Below, in pieces: positions 12,368 through 27,300 of a stretch of 64,000 nt of DNA. The translations under genes were made by a program, and so were the position numbers. The notes beneath the pieces were generated by a model, which was given only the letters and a program-made list of their open reading frames with translations, was not told the origin of the DNA and made no database searches. Position 1 is the first letter of the stretch, and every line of letters begins with the position of its first letter. Source of the stretch: Bugula neritina (taxonomy: Eukaryota; Bryozoa; Gymnolaemata; Cheilostomatida; Bugulidae); the NCBI GenBank assembly GCA_964035545.1, contig OZ037765.1, positions 35,043,504 through 35,107,503 of the forward strand, in the 5' to 3' direction.

Positions 12368-15300
12368 TTACTTCAAAGGTACTTTATCATGAAATTTAGG
12401 AAAAAAGAAAAGTTTCCTTAGATGAGTAAAAGAGCATTCTAGTCTGGCTGGTACATTTCCACCAACTGGTTCTCCTGTTTTCTTGCAATAAGCAATACTG
12501 ACTCGTCTAACTCTATCTTGTATCTGTGAGTGTGCAGATACAATATTATGGCTATTAAATTGTTAAAAGAAACATTCAACAGTTGTCTACCAAAGGAGCA
12601 AAGCCAATATAATTACTAAGCTCGTATAATTAACCTTGTTGAAAGCATCTTTCAATAGACCATGTAAGTTTGGTACATTTAGTACCTTGTACCAATTCTA
12701 GAATACTCACCACTATAACTTATATAAACTTCTGCAAGTTCAAATGCAAAATGCATACTTCTAGGAAATAGCTGTGCAACTTTTATTACATGCATTATTT
12801 TATTTCGTATCTTAAATTTATGAATCATGAGTTCATTTTTCAAAATGTTTAATTTAAGTGCTTAAAAAATGCAAATAAAAAGTACAAGTTTAAAAAAATA
12901 CCCTGGTGCAAATTGACCACAGCCCCAGCTGTTTTGGCAAAACACATTTAATGACATTTTCATCGACATAGTGGTAAATGGGCTGGTTGTTTTTGGCAGA
13001 TGGGTAGCACGCTGGCTGGCTGCAACTTTATACAATTCTGATTGGCTGGACTCTACATGACCAGCTAATGATTGTATCTGATTGGCCTAATAATTCATTT
13101 GCATTTGAAAATGTAGAGTTTTATATAAGTTATAGTAGTGATATTTTAGGGTTGGTACACACCCCTTTTTTGGTTGAGTTTTATAGTCTGATCACGCTGT
13201 AGTCATCTACAACACTTCAGTGTATGGGGAAATTATTAGTATTACGAAATCTGTTTTGGCTTATATTGCTATGCTAGTTTTCTGACTTAGTTTTTCATCA
13301 ACCATATGCAGGCTGTTCTAACTTGAGTGATTTCATCAAAGGTAGACATTACTTAGACCTTAGAACATCAAATCAACCAGTGCTGTTACTTGGTTTTATT
13401 GCAAAGCAGTAGTGAGAGCATAGCACACTTGCACAGTCACCTAGCTGCAATGGCAGTGGCCACACTAAACTCACCAGTTTTATTAAAATATCTTATGTAA
13501 GGCACCTAAATACACTAGCCTAGTCTGTTAGTATGTAGAGCAGTAGCACAGTTACAGCAGTCACACCACCCCTCTCTATCCTGTCTACCAAGTACAGAGG
13601 TTGCAAAAATGATAATCATTTCATGATTTAGTTTTAAATCAATGCATATTACTGAATACATTCTCATAGTCTGATTATTTTGTGCTTCAGCTTATTTTAA
13701 TGTGATAATTTAAAAAATTGCTTCACATGCATATTACAAATGCATGAACCTACGATAACCATAAATTATTTGCTTGTGCACTCACTACTGTTTTATTTTA
13801 AATTTATATAGCAGTAGCTTTTTTAATCAATCACATATTAATCTGCAAGAGTTTAATTGCACAAATAATGTAGACATTTTGTATAAAAATTAGTATTAAC
13901 ATGTAATGCCTTGCATGTGGGTCTATATTGCCAGTTGGTATCATCACCTATAATACCATGTTGATAACCCTTTCTTGTATACGATTTATTTAGCGAAACA
14001 GCATGATTATCTTACAAATGTACTGACATCAGCCATGGGACAATATAGTCTAGAGTCTAGACTCTAGAATCTAAACTCTAGATTCTTTTAACTGTGAAGT
14101 AATCAGCCTCAAACTATTGCTGGATGAAGTGCCTACACTTAGCTGTGAAGCTACTGCAATAACATCAACAATTTTACTAATGAGTTTTCAATACATGTTT
14201 TAGTCAGTCGGGTAAAATACAAAGGTTCTCTGGTATACGCTAGAATAAATGATGATTAAACATTGGATTTGATGAACATTTTTTTCATATTGTGTGATGC
14301 AACATGATATTTACAGAGAAACCGCTGATTCCACTAAAACTGTAATGAAGGCATTATATTTCAACACTGACTGCATACAACAATGTTACCAACAGAATAT
14401 TATCCAAAATAAGCATCGAGTCTGAGCTGCCATTTTATTTCACCCAAAAACCATTAATATCAGACTTTAGCTTACAAAGCATAGTGGTATAGCACATGCA
14501 TATACAATAGCACACCAAAAAATTTTTTATAAAGTGCTACACTTTATTGGTTACCAAGGGTGGCTGCAGAAAGCACAGCAGAATATTATAATCTTTTCTA
14601 AAAGAGGTGCAAACAGTAAGCTTACACCTCCAGGACTATTTAGGATATCAAGTCTTTTATGGGTTGATTGCTCTTTTAACCTGGATTCTAAGGATAGCAA
14701 TTAATTTAGTTTAGAGTTACTGCATTCTAGTCAGTTGAAAATGGCCTTTCTTTCCAGGTGGCATGGCCAGGAAATAAGTAAATACTGTAAGAAGATCGCC
14801 ATGGTATAGTAGAAATAGGTGTGCTCCGGAAGCACTATAGTGAAGTTTTAATGGCTGGCATATGGTATTGGATACTAGCCCTCAGAATGTTTTTGTCATC
14901 TTCCTGCCTCAATGGTGGTTGATGATTACTTTGAGTGAGGAAAAACATGTATTGAAAACTCATTAGTATAGCTTCAGAGCTAGGTGCAGATATTTCCTCA
15001 AACAATGACTTGAGACTGAGAAGCTCACATTAAATATCACTTAAAAATGAAGCAAGCTGCTAACAAAATTACTTCATAGTTGAAAAAACTGGACTATATT
15101 GTCCTATGGCTGATGGCATTGCATTTGTGGGATAAACATGCTGTTTCACTAAGGAAATCATGTACAAACTGGTGATGATACCAATTGTAACAGTATAAAC
15201 TAGCATGCCAAGCACTACAGGTTAAAGCTCAGTTTTATGTAAATCGTCTATGTTGTCTATTGCTAAAAGCTGTGCATTTTAACTCCTGCAAATAAATATG

Positions 15301-18300
15301 CAACCAAGTTGAAAAAATTACTGTTGTAATTTTTTTAAGTAAAATAATGGTGGGTACATAAGCAACTAATTTATGCTTAGCACATGCTTATACATGTGTT
15401 CGTCAGTGTGCTGTAAATATATGCTAGTGATGATAAATATGGTGCAGCACTGCCATTACAGTTCGCTGACTGTGCTATGCTATTGCTACTGTTTTGCAAT
15501 AGTAACAACAGTGTTTGATTTGCTGCACCTAAACAGTGTCTACCTTCGATGAAATCACCTAAGTTATATAGCTGCCTATGGTTTATTACAAACCAAGTCA
15601 GAAAACTGGCATAGAAATATAAGCCAAAACAGATTTCGTAATACTAATAATTTCCCCATACACTGAAGTGTTGTAGATGACTACAGCGTGATCAGACTAT
15701 AAAACTCAACCAAAAAAGGGGTGTGTACCAACCCTAAAACATCACCACTATAACTTATATAAAACTCTACATTTTCAAATGCAAATGAATTATTAGGCCA
15801 ATCAGATACAATCATTAGCTGGTCATGTAGAGTCCAGCCAATCAGAATTGTATAAAGTTGCAGCCAGCCAGTGTGCTACCCATCTGCCAAAAACAACCAG
15901 CCCATTTACCACTATGTCGATGAAAATGTCATTAAATGTGTTTTGCCAAAACAGCTGGGGCTGTGGTCAACTTGCACCAGGGTATTTTTTTAAACTTGTA
16001 CTTTTTATTTGCATTTTTAAGCACTTAAATTAAACATTTTGAAAAATGAACTCATGATTCATAAATTTAAGATACGAAATAAAATAATGCATGTAATAAA
16101 AGTTGCACAGCTATTTCCTAGAAGTATGCATTTTGCATTTGAACTTGCAGAAGTTTATATAAGTTATAGTGGTGAGTATTCTAGAATTGGTACAAGGTAC
16201 TAAATGTACCAAGCTTACATGGTCTAAGAACAGAACTTTTCTTTCAAGTATCATGTCTAGGAGAGTAGATTTAGGTAGACACAAAGGTAGCATGGGCATT
16301 ATGGCATTTAGAGGTTAGTTATTGTTCTAGACTTCTAGTACACCAGCAGAGATCACCAGCAGAGATTTTATATGGTGAATCAGGACCATTCATTTGACAA
16401 CTTACAATTTTAAACAATTCATCTATATCCCTGTGACAGCTGTGTCTGTAGAATGTAGCCACCAGTATTCTGATAAACCAGGTACCATAATTCTCATTCC
16501 TACCAGCTCTATAACCTACAACACAACAATACTTATTCACGCCTTTTTATAGCATCAGATTCAAGGTGCTTTTTCATCAAAACTTGGCTGTTGATACTTA
16601 CTCTCCGTACTGGGTTTCACTACATAAAAATCATCTGCATCTAAGTAGGTAGTCTTGTTGAAGTCGATGTTTGGTGGAACATTTTCAGCCATGTTTGGTG
16701 GAACATTTTCAGCCATGTTTGGTGGAACATTTTCAGCCATGTTTGGTGAAACATTTTCAGCCATGTTTGGTGAAACATTTTCAGCCATGTTTGGTGAAAC
16801 ATTTTCAGCCATGTTTGGTGAAACATTTTCAGCCATGTTTGGTGAAACATTTTCAGCCATGTTTGGTGGAACATTTTCAGCCATGTTTGGTGAAACATTT
16901 TCAGCCATGTTTGGTGAAACATTTTCAGCCATGTTTGGTGAAACATTTTCAGCCATGTTTGGTGAAACATTTTCAGCCATGTTTGGTGAAACATTTTCAG
17001 CCATGTTTGGTGAAACATTTTCAGCCGCTAAAGGTTGGTGTTGAGTTGGTGCTGAAGAGGCTGTTGTTGGTAGTGAGAAGTTGACAGAGTTTTGTGTGTG
17101 TGCATCAATTCCCATATCAATTCTACCTGCAATAATACAAAGCTGGTATACTTATCCACTTACACACTCTCAATAATACAAAGCTGGCATACTTATCCAC
17201 TTACACTCTCTCAATAATACAAAGCTGGTATACTTATCCACTTAACACTCTCAATAATACAAAGCTGGTATACTTATCCACTTACACACTCTCAATAATA
17301 CAAAGCTGGTATACTTATCCACTCAACACTCTCAATAATACAAAGCTGGCATACTTATCCACTTACACACTCTCAATAATACAAAATTACAGTTCTACTA
17401 TTCACATGTTGAACAATAAAGGAGTGGTCTCACTTGAAATAATTTTGAGTTGGAATTAAAATGGAGCTACTTAAATTGCTTAGCAAATAACTCCTATTAT
17501 GCTAATAAAACCATCTCAAAGTTTAAATTTAAGATAGGTGCTTGTGCAACAAAATAGCAAAACTATCAAATATCTGAACACTAAGTTTATGAATCTGAAT
17601 ATTTGAGGAAAACATAATTTTAATTATAAATGCTTGTACTTTATTATGAAATTTTAGTTGTTTTGTTGAATTAATGGTAAATGCTAGATTGTAGTAATTA
17701 ATAAAAGTATTAAATTTGCTTACTGCCAGAGCAGGCATGGAAAATGATGAGTTTGGGTTTTCCTCTCATGGCAGGAAATTTACTAGCTGAGAGTAAATCT
17801 TTGACTTCTGACAAGTTGACAGGCTTACAGTGTCTGTCATAGAAGATGTTTCCAGAAGTTCCGTGTGACATGATGACTAGAATGAACATGCCTAGATCCT
17901 TGTGATCTCTGTGGGTGGTCTCTTTCCTCACTTCTGATAATATTTCCTGTTGGAATAATTTTTTCCATCAGGTGTGTAATAATATCAAAAGAAAATTTAC
18001 GATAAATGAAAAATATTTTGGTATTTTTAAAACAAAATACAGTATTTTTCTGTAGACAAGAGATGCACCCAAAATACAGTATATTTCTATAGACAAAAGA
18101 TGCACCCAAAGAGTAAATTGGACTGCAGCAACTATGAATGCACCAGCACTAATTTAATCACCTTTTTACTTAAGTCAAAGAGAGGATCATCTTCATTAGC
18201 TACAATGAATCCCATGTCTTTGAACAGTTTACTGATATTGTAGTAGTCAATATAAGAACCATCTCGGGTTGCCTCAGTCAGTTCACTGCCATCATCCCGA

Positions 18301-21300
18301 AAGAATCTCTCATTGTTTATGATCATGACACGACCTCTAACAGGGTCACTCATCGCATAAACCTCCAAATAAATTAAACAGTTAAATTTACCTATCGAAA
18401 TTTTGAATTCACTGAAACAACCTGTTTAAAGTGAACATTGTTAAACTCAGCAATAACTTGTCAGTTGCACACATGCATTTATAACATTTAAAAAGTCTCA
18501 TTTGGGCCCCATAATAAGTGTTAACAAAAATTCACCTCTAAATTTTTAAGTTGCCTTAAATATTGAATGCCAGTCTGAAAATTTCTACGTTACAATTATT
18601 GTTCAGTAATAGCCTCTAGTCAAATTACAAAATTTTTCTCAACATTTGCTGCTGCAACTTTTGCTAGTTGAACATGCCAGCGACTTAAGCTCACGATTCT
18701 CACTAGCACATGAAAAATTTGAAACCGCAATGAGATATAACCCAATATTCTATGAGTACTTAAATAAGAAGCAATTGAAGTGATTAAATAGAAAATTACT
18801 TGTCTGTGGTCATCAAACAACTGCCTAACTCGTTCATTGTTGGTAGGCCTTAGTTTCATGCCATCAACCATAGATATGAAAGGTTCAAGGTCATCTTTAG
18901 TAAAATCAGCATATCCTTCCTCTTCTACATCAGAGCATTCACTGATGTTGTCATCTTCCATCTGGGTTTTAACAACTTGCTGTGGTTTACCTTTAGCATA
19001 CAATTTAATTCATCAGTATTAGCATCATGGTGATAATTAGGTTAAACAGTATAATTGTAACTATTTTATCATTTTTAGGCCTTTGAAGATGATGACAAAC
19101 TGGAATAGACAATAGAACTTTTATGGGATGAGCTAGCCAAAGAGACCAAACATCAAGTAAGTTGAAGGAGCATGTGTTTAGAATAGATGAAGTCTAGAAA
19201 CAAAATATCATTAAAAGTCCCCATATAGGTGTAGTCATGTGAATTAATGATATATAATGAATATTGTACCATTGTCATTGAATGAATTTTGTTTCAGTTG
19301 GTTGACATGCTCCTTGATACTATGAGCTTCATCTCTGGAAAGTGGACCACCTGTTGCAAGACGAATAACATCAGCTTTTTCGTTGAACATAAGTAATGAA
19401 ATACAAATGAATAATTAAAATTAATAAATAATTTTAGCACATACATGGATAAATCAGAGCACTTGGTATCTCCTCATCATTGCATAAAGTTGTTGAAAAC
19501 CCACTGCACAGCTGCACATTTTTTGGCTGATGCTTTAAAGAGCGAAGGCACCATTGGGGCCTCAACACTTTCTTTGGGCAAGTATGTCCAAGTAACAGAC
19601 AGTGAGCACAAAAACTGGTAGTCACTGGTCTACTCGCTGGCCAGGTTTCCAAAACATTCTTTAAAATATTGTTTGCAGTTACAATGATTTTTTCCCACAT
19701 TTTGCTGATATTGGCAGCATCAGATGAGACATAGAGCAGGATCTTTCTGTGCTTGTAGTCATGCATCAGTTGGGTGTAAATCCCATCCTGGTACACATTT
19801 GCTCCATTTCTTTTCACGTGCAACACAGCAAAATCATCAGGAAAAAGTTCCAGCAAACCAACAGTCATCTGATGGTAAACATATTGTGGAAGTGCCAATC
19901 CATTGAAATGAGTCTCAACTTTGAGGTGCATGTTCTTTTGTGAAGAGTCAAATGAGTTGTAGTACTTATTTGCAAATGGTGGTATAATAAAGCATGGTTC
20001 CTTGAACTCTTCATATAAAGGACCATACAACAATCGGAATGTCTTGAGTAGACAAACTGCAATTCTCATATCAGTGGGACTGCTGAAGGAGGTTTCTGTT
20101 TTTATTAGATAGAGGAGAAGACTTTGCACCATCAGGCCTGTTTCAGAGAAATAGTTCACAAATTCTTCAAAATCTTGTTTTTCAATGCAAATCTCATCTT
20201 CTGAATAGTATGGCTGAAATTTTTCTATTCTTTTCTGCCATATGTCCTGTTCATGGTGGTAAAAGACACACAATAGTTTTGTGACCTCTTTTATTTTGTG
20301 GAATATGTACTGTTCCAAGGAGCCAATGTTTTCATACCACAAAACTTTCCCACAGTCATGCATGTACGTCAGAATGGTTTTCAATTGATTTTGTTCAATT
20401 TGACCAAGTTCTGCTTGCAATGCAGCCAGCGTCTCATCAATGGTACTGTATGCAGACTGCATGGACATAACCCTTTGATTGACTTCTTCCCACACTAGTG
20501 GGAGAGGTTTGACAAAATCATGACTACTTTCAAGGAGGGACTTCTTGATTAAGTCAAATATGTCATACTCATCATCTATTCCTACCTCATATATATTGCC
20601 ACGAGGAAAAACCCCTTCAGGTGATTTGCTAAAATGCTGTATTTGGGCAAAATCACCTTCTAGTGCTTTTTCTTCTTCAAGAATTTTTTTGCACAGCTTA
20701 TTGGAGACTTCAAGAAAGCATTTTTTTAAATTTTGAAACCTGACATTTTCAAACTTATCTTTGTGAGTAAAGATAAGCTTGGGTGCACTAAGAACTGGAT
20801 TGGCCAGGTAAAGGTGTGACATGTAGTCAAATGCCAGCTTCCGGACAGCTTCATCTCTCGTTGATTCAGCTGAAGTTTGTTCATATTGTTGCATGTTCAC
20901 TACAATCACTGGTATACAGTTTTGTCTCAGTGTTAGTTGATATGTTATATGGTAGACCTCCTGACCTCCCATATCAATGAGACGAAGTGCTATGCCATCT
21001 ACCTCTACCTCTTCAATGTTGAATACTTTTGTTATTTCACTTTTCGCGGCCTCTGGGCTCCTATTTGTTAAAATTCTTTTTCGGTCGGGATTTTGCAATG
21101 TTTTAATTAGACTAGTTTTTCCCGCCATTGTGTTACCCAACACAGCTATTGTAACAAATGGTAAGTTTTTACCACTACCTTTAGCCATATCTTGGTAATA
21201 CTGTCTTACAGCATTTATTCCTCTCCTGCATACTTCCTGTGGGGGAGAGTTCAGGTTTTTGCTTTCTTGGACATTCAGCATTAATAGTTCAGTCATGTCT

Positions 21301-24300
21301 AATATACCAGGATCTAAAGATGTCAAGTAATTGTTTCTGCTAATGTCCAGCTTTTGCAAACTCTTCAGTGTAAATACACAAGAGGGTAAGCTGGTAAAGT
21401 TGTTCTCAGATAAGTCCAGGTTCCGTAACTTCTGAAGACTCTGTATGCTAAATAAAAATGTAAAAATGTTACATATACCCAGGTATTTTAATTGAAATTT
21501 TAGCTAAAAGTAAAGTCAGCAAAAATTTTACGTTGTCAAAAACCCATCAGAGGTGCCTAATATGGCTGCATTTTGTAGACACACATGAGATATACTACAC
21601 TATCTTATAATTTGTTGATGCCTTTTTTTCAGTTTTTTCCATGCACTGCTTTTCCGATTTGCCTTGAATAATTAATTTTGGACAAATCACCCATTTATCT
21701 GCAGCAGATTTTGATTTACATGTTCATTCATTCATTATATTTTTAACAATGAAAATGATGGGATATTTCAGATGTAATAATTTTTTTCTCTTCTAAAAAT
21801 TCAATATAATGGCACGAAGTTTACTCATTGTCATTTTTAGCATTAGTATTAGAGTGTGTAAATAAAAATTGAAGGTGTCGGTTCTGAAGTCTTCAATCAA
21901 CATGATTTGGTTACAACAAAGTTAACAAATAATGTGCTTGTTTAACCTATGAACACCAAGGTCTTATGAACTTTGCTAAGATAACTCCCAAATTAGCCTC
22001 GTATAGCTGCAGCGCCAAAGAGGCTTCGCTTGTGTTTTTTTTCAGTTATACATTTTTTTCTTTCACTTTTGACTAAATATAGCAAAACAAATCAAAAATG
22101 TGTAAAAGGAAGCTAATTTTTACTTTTCCTACAAAGTGTTTTAAATATATACATGTACATGTAGTTATTTAGTTATTTCAACTACGGACCCTTTTAATTC
22201 TGTAGTTATTTCAACTATGGACCCTCTTAATTCTGTAGTTCTTTTAACTATGGACCCTTTTAATTCTGTAGTTCTTTTAACTATGGAACCTTTTAATTCT
22301 GTAGTTCTTTTAACTATGGACCCTTTTAATTCTGTAGTTCTTTTAACTATGAAACCTTTTAATTCTGTACTTTTAACTATGGACCCTTTTAATTCTGTAG
22401 TTGTTTTAACTATGGACCCTTTTACAAACACAAGCTTGTGGCAAAATCTTGTTCTTCACAAACTTTTTTTTATAAGAATAAATTTTAAATTAACCTGAGT
22501 ATCAGAACACTGACCTGTTTGGCAGAGTTGTAAGACCGCAGTTTCTCAAATGTAACTCTCTCAGGGATACCAAAGGAGCCAAAGCATCATCTAGCAGCCC
22601 TTCAGATAAATTGTTACCCGTCACATTCAAGAATTCAATATTCTTCAGGTGAAAGATACTGAAACAAAACACAATGGTGTATAAAGTTTGGTCAATATGA
22701 TTACCCAATAGATTGTTGGTTTTTTAACCTTATTATGAAGCCACTTTGCCCCATCCTAAAAAAACGTATCCAGAATACTATTTCACCAGTTTTTTAGACA
22801 TGTGTGGGTCTTTTTGCCTACTTGCATTCTCAAACTTTACGCTGATATAATAAGTATATTAGGGCTAAAAATACGAATTTGAAATGATTTTTCAATGTTA
22901 GTACCAGTGCGCACACTAACTATGTTCAGCCCAGAGCCGGCTTAGAAAACTTTTGCTCAGTATGTTTGTAAGGCCTATCTAAATCCACATGATCAGATAT
23001 GATATTACTTCATCCTCCTCCCGATGTAGTAAGTCTGGCTTCAACAACCCCCTTCTCCGATGTGTAGTTCAGCTAATACCTCATATCCCTTTTCTAAGCT
23101 GGTTTTAATAAATTCAGAAATTTTTATTTTGGACTCTCAGATTTTAAGCAGTTTTTGGAGAATATGCCGGCTAGTCTGGGCTCTCTCGATGAGGTTCTCA
23201 TGCCTGTTCATTCCGTATTTCAATCGATTGTCATTAAGAGATTATATCTCATGTGGTTGATTCATATGTCATCTCGTCAAATCAAGATTTATAATAAAGA
23301 TATAGATTTTAAAGGTATGCAGCTTCACAAGAACATTACAAACTTTGTTCAACTTTTTTTTGCAATAGTTGCACAATAAAAACATCTGCAGCCACGTAGT
23401 TTTTTGATTTGCTTCATTGTGTTAGAGCCTCTATTTCTTTACAAAGCAAATGTTGAGCCAAGAGTTTTTGCATATACCCTTTGATATTTAAACAGCTTTT
23501 ATTTATATTGAAGCTTTTCAAATTCTCAAATTTTCAAACTAAACTTTTTTATTTTTTTTAATCTTGGAACTTGAAGCAATAAGATTTGCTCTCAATACAA
23601 CAACTTCCTCTACCTTTAGTAGACTTAATTTTTTGTTGCTCTAGCATTGGTGGTCTTTTGAATAGTTACCTACTTTTTTAGCCCTCAATATTGTCTCCCG
23701 GTAGTAGTCATCTATAAGTGTTTATAATATATTTTCCCACCTATAACTTGTGATTTTATCTCAATAGCCTCCTCACCTTGTCAAGTACTCAGCTGCTCAT
23801 GAGTCTGTCAAAATCTTTTTTCTTGATGTAGTTTTTATATTTATTGATAGCTACACTCAAGCACTCCTTAGACTTGGGCATTCCATCAGCTTTATACCTA
23901 ATTATATGTATGTAAACTTCTCCAAGGTTGGGAAAAGCAATTTTTTTCTTAATTTTTTCCACTTGAGCTTTTATCCTCTGACCATTGTCTCAGCTTCATA
24001 CCTTGGTAGCACCAATTAAATGTCATGTTTTCATGTGACTGTTTCAGGCATTCTATATGCATTTCAGTGATGCATGTTTCATTATCATTTATGGCTTTAA
24101 ACTTCCATTTTCTTATGTTTGTGCCAGTTATTTCATACACATTACCCATACACATTACCCATACACATTGCCCATACACATTACCCATTCACATTACCCA
24201 TACAAATTGCCCATACACATTACCCATACACTTTACCCATACACATTACCCATACACATTACCCATACACATTGCCCATACACATTACCCATACACTTTA

Positions 24301-27300
24301 CCCATACACATTACCCATACACATTACCCATACACATTGCCCATACACATTACCCATACACTTTACCCATACACATTACCCATACACATTACCCATACAC
24401 ATTACCCATACACATTACCCATTCACATTACCCATACACTTTACCCATACACATTACCCATACACATTACCCATACACATTGCCCATACACATTACCCAT
24501 ACACTTTACCCATACACATTACCCATACACATTACCCATACACTTTACCCATACACATTGCCCATACACATTACCCATACACTTTACCCATACACATTAC
24601 CCATACACATTACCCATACACATTACCCATACACTTTACCCATACACATTGCCCATACACATTACCCATACACTTTACCCATACACATTACCCATACACT
24701 TTACCCATACACATTGCCCATACACATTACCCATACACTTTACCCATACACATTACTCATACACATTACCCATACACATTGCCCATACACATTACCCATA
24801 CACATTGCCCATACCCTTTTCTCATAAAAAAGGTCAATGATTCCTAAAAATCATATAGTTCTAATGATTTTCCGCATATTGTTTGAAACTGCAGTTGGGA
24901 TTTTGCTTTTTTACCAGTCAGCACAATGTTTTGTATATTAAGAAAGATAAGCATGCCTGCTTTTAGTTCTGATTTTTCTCTGAATTGTTATGCTAATGCA
25001 AAAAAACCCATAATTTATGTATTTTTCTAGCTTTTAAATGCAGCAATGATGTGGTTTTTAGAGTAGAGATTATTGCGGTCCTAATCTCATTTTTATGGGA
25101 GACCTTTTTTTCAGGACATAATCAAATGACCAACTCCTGAGCATTTGGCCATCAAACTAATCTACAGCTCTTTCAGATACTTCATCTTTTTTCCTAATAA
25201 GTTAAAAATATATTGTCAAGTAAGCCAAATAGCTGCTAGACCCTATGACCACTTTTGTCTGTGATATTCTCCAATGTTACATTCTGCTCATAAGCCTACA
25301 CCATTCATAGAAAGGATATCTGAGTTGACTGTGCCATCTATCATAACTGAAATACAAGCTCGTAGTAGCAACTCCATATGATCTTATAGTTTATGTCTCA
25401 TTTCATCAGCTTGGTAATCTAGAATAATTTTTTAATGTCAAGAAAAACTATTTTTACCATTATTTTCCATAAGTAGCTATGTATAGCCAAGTTTTTGTTA
25501 TAATAATAATGTGTACTACTGTGAAAACTACTGCCCCCCCCCCCCCCCCCATGGCGAAATGAGCAGCTAGTGTGCTAACCTTCACACTATAGGCTCTACT
25601 GGAGCATCACAACCCCACTGTTACAACTAATCTTTATTGCTGGTTGAATTTTAATTTTTCCTATGCTCAATATTTCTTTGACTTTTGATATTGGCAGCAG
25701 GTATATACATTCTCTTACTTAGTGGTACTGAGTGCCTAAATTTAAAGCTTTTAAATCATCCTAGTGATTAATATGGTATCAGCCAAGAAGAGAATGTGAC
25801 GCAAGTTAACAATTATCAGTAATAATTCTACCTCCACTGACCCAGGGCGATATCATGAGCAGGTAAGCTTAAACTATTATCAGCAAGTTAAAGGTTTGTG
25901 TGGGCAGAGCTTAATTGTAGGAGTAGAAAACTTTAAAACTGCATTCAGCTGATTGATGGCCGTATGTTTCTGAATATTTTAACATCACAGGATACAACTA
26001 GTTCATCCTGCTTATTACAAAACCAAGTCAATGCTAAATGAAACAGCTGTAATACTATTTGTAGATGGGCTGCACCAGACTATGGAAACCATTGACTGCT
26101 AGGAAACATTAAGTGGACCATCAAGTGACTCATTAAGAATGTGGTATAGCAATCCTAAGTCAGGGATGGTGCATATGAAGACCACAAGGTGTGCTCATAT
26201 ATGGCTATCTATGCAGTGGGGAGAACTTTAACTAGAAGGACCTGGCTAACATTCTGAACACTAAGTTAAATAAGTCAATTGAAGAACTAAATTTACATGT
26301 GCTATTAAATTGTCTAGCTCTAAAACTGAATAAATTTATTACAAATTTACAATGGAGAGATTATTGGATCCAGCAAGTTGTTGGGAAGATGGCCAGAACA
26401 ATGTCTACTAGTTTGCTCTCACCTGTTTGGTAGAGTCGTCAGGTTACAGTCCCTCATAGTCAGCTCTCTCAGTGATTGTAAGGATGTGAACATGTAGTCA
26501 GGCAGGCCTCCAGATAGCTTATTCCCCGATATATTCAATACTTGAAGATTCTTGAGCAAGGTTATACTGTAACATAAAACATAGCAGAATACACTGTAAT
26601 ATAACACATAGCAGAATACACTGTAATATAACACATAGCAGAATACACTGTAATATAACACATAGCAGAATACACTGTAACATAAAACATAGCAGAATAC
26701 ACTGTAATATAACACCTAGCAGAATATACTGTAATATAACACATAGCAGAATACACTGTAACATAGCACATAGCAGAATATACTGTAATATAACACATAG
26801 CAGAATATACTGTAATATAACACATAGCAGAATATACTGTAATATAACACATAGCAGAATATACTGTAATATAACACATAGCAGAATACACTGTAATATA
26901 ACACATAGCAGAATATACTGTAATATAACACATAGCAGAATATACTGTAATATAACACATAGCAGAATACACTGTAATATAACACATAGCAGAATATACT
27001 GTAATATAACACATAGCAGAATATACTGTAATATAACACATAGCAGAATACACTGTAATATAACACATAGCAGAATACACTGTAATATAACACATAGCAG
27101 AATACACTGTAATATAACACATAGCAGAATATACTGTAATATAACACATAGCCCACTTATGCTCTAGCATAGCATACGACAAGATTTTTCAATAATGCAA
27201 TACTTTAATAAGTGATTGTGTTCAGGAGTTGTGTTAGGAGACCCCATCTCTAAGTAAAAGTGTAGTCACATCAATATAATGTCACTTGTGTTGGTGTAGT

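Noticed and set aside
16230-16320. Minus-strand frame with MPMLPLCLPKSTL and ERKVLF looked like the end of caspase p10.
   Set aside because: No acceptor opens that frame before an in-frame stop, and it runs into the foldback element. The exon at 12368-12523 has a proper acceptor, the right phase and a better p10 match (RLECSFTHLRKLFFF).
16655-17084. Plus-strand ORFs antisense to the caspase linker.
   Set aside because: Mirror frames of the 24-bp coding repeat; the minus-strand frame is supported by flanking caspase exons.
24025-24847. Three overlapping long plus-strand ORFs (THYPYTLPIHI types).
   Set aside because: A 13-bp stop-free repeat opens all three frames; intronic.
26562-27182. Minus-strand ORFs with CYITVYSAM repeats running into an LRR exon.
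   Set aside because: A 27-bp intronic array; the real exon starts at the acceptor at 26566.
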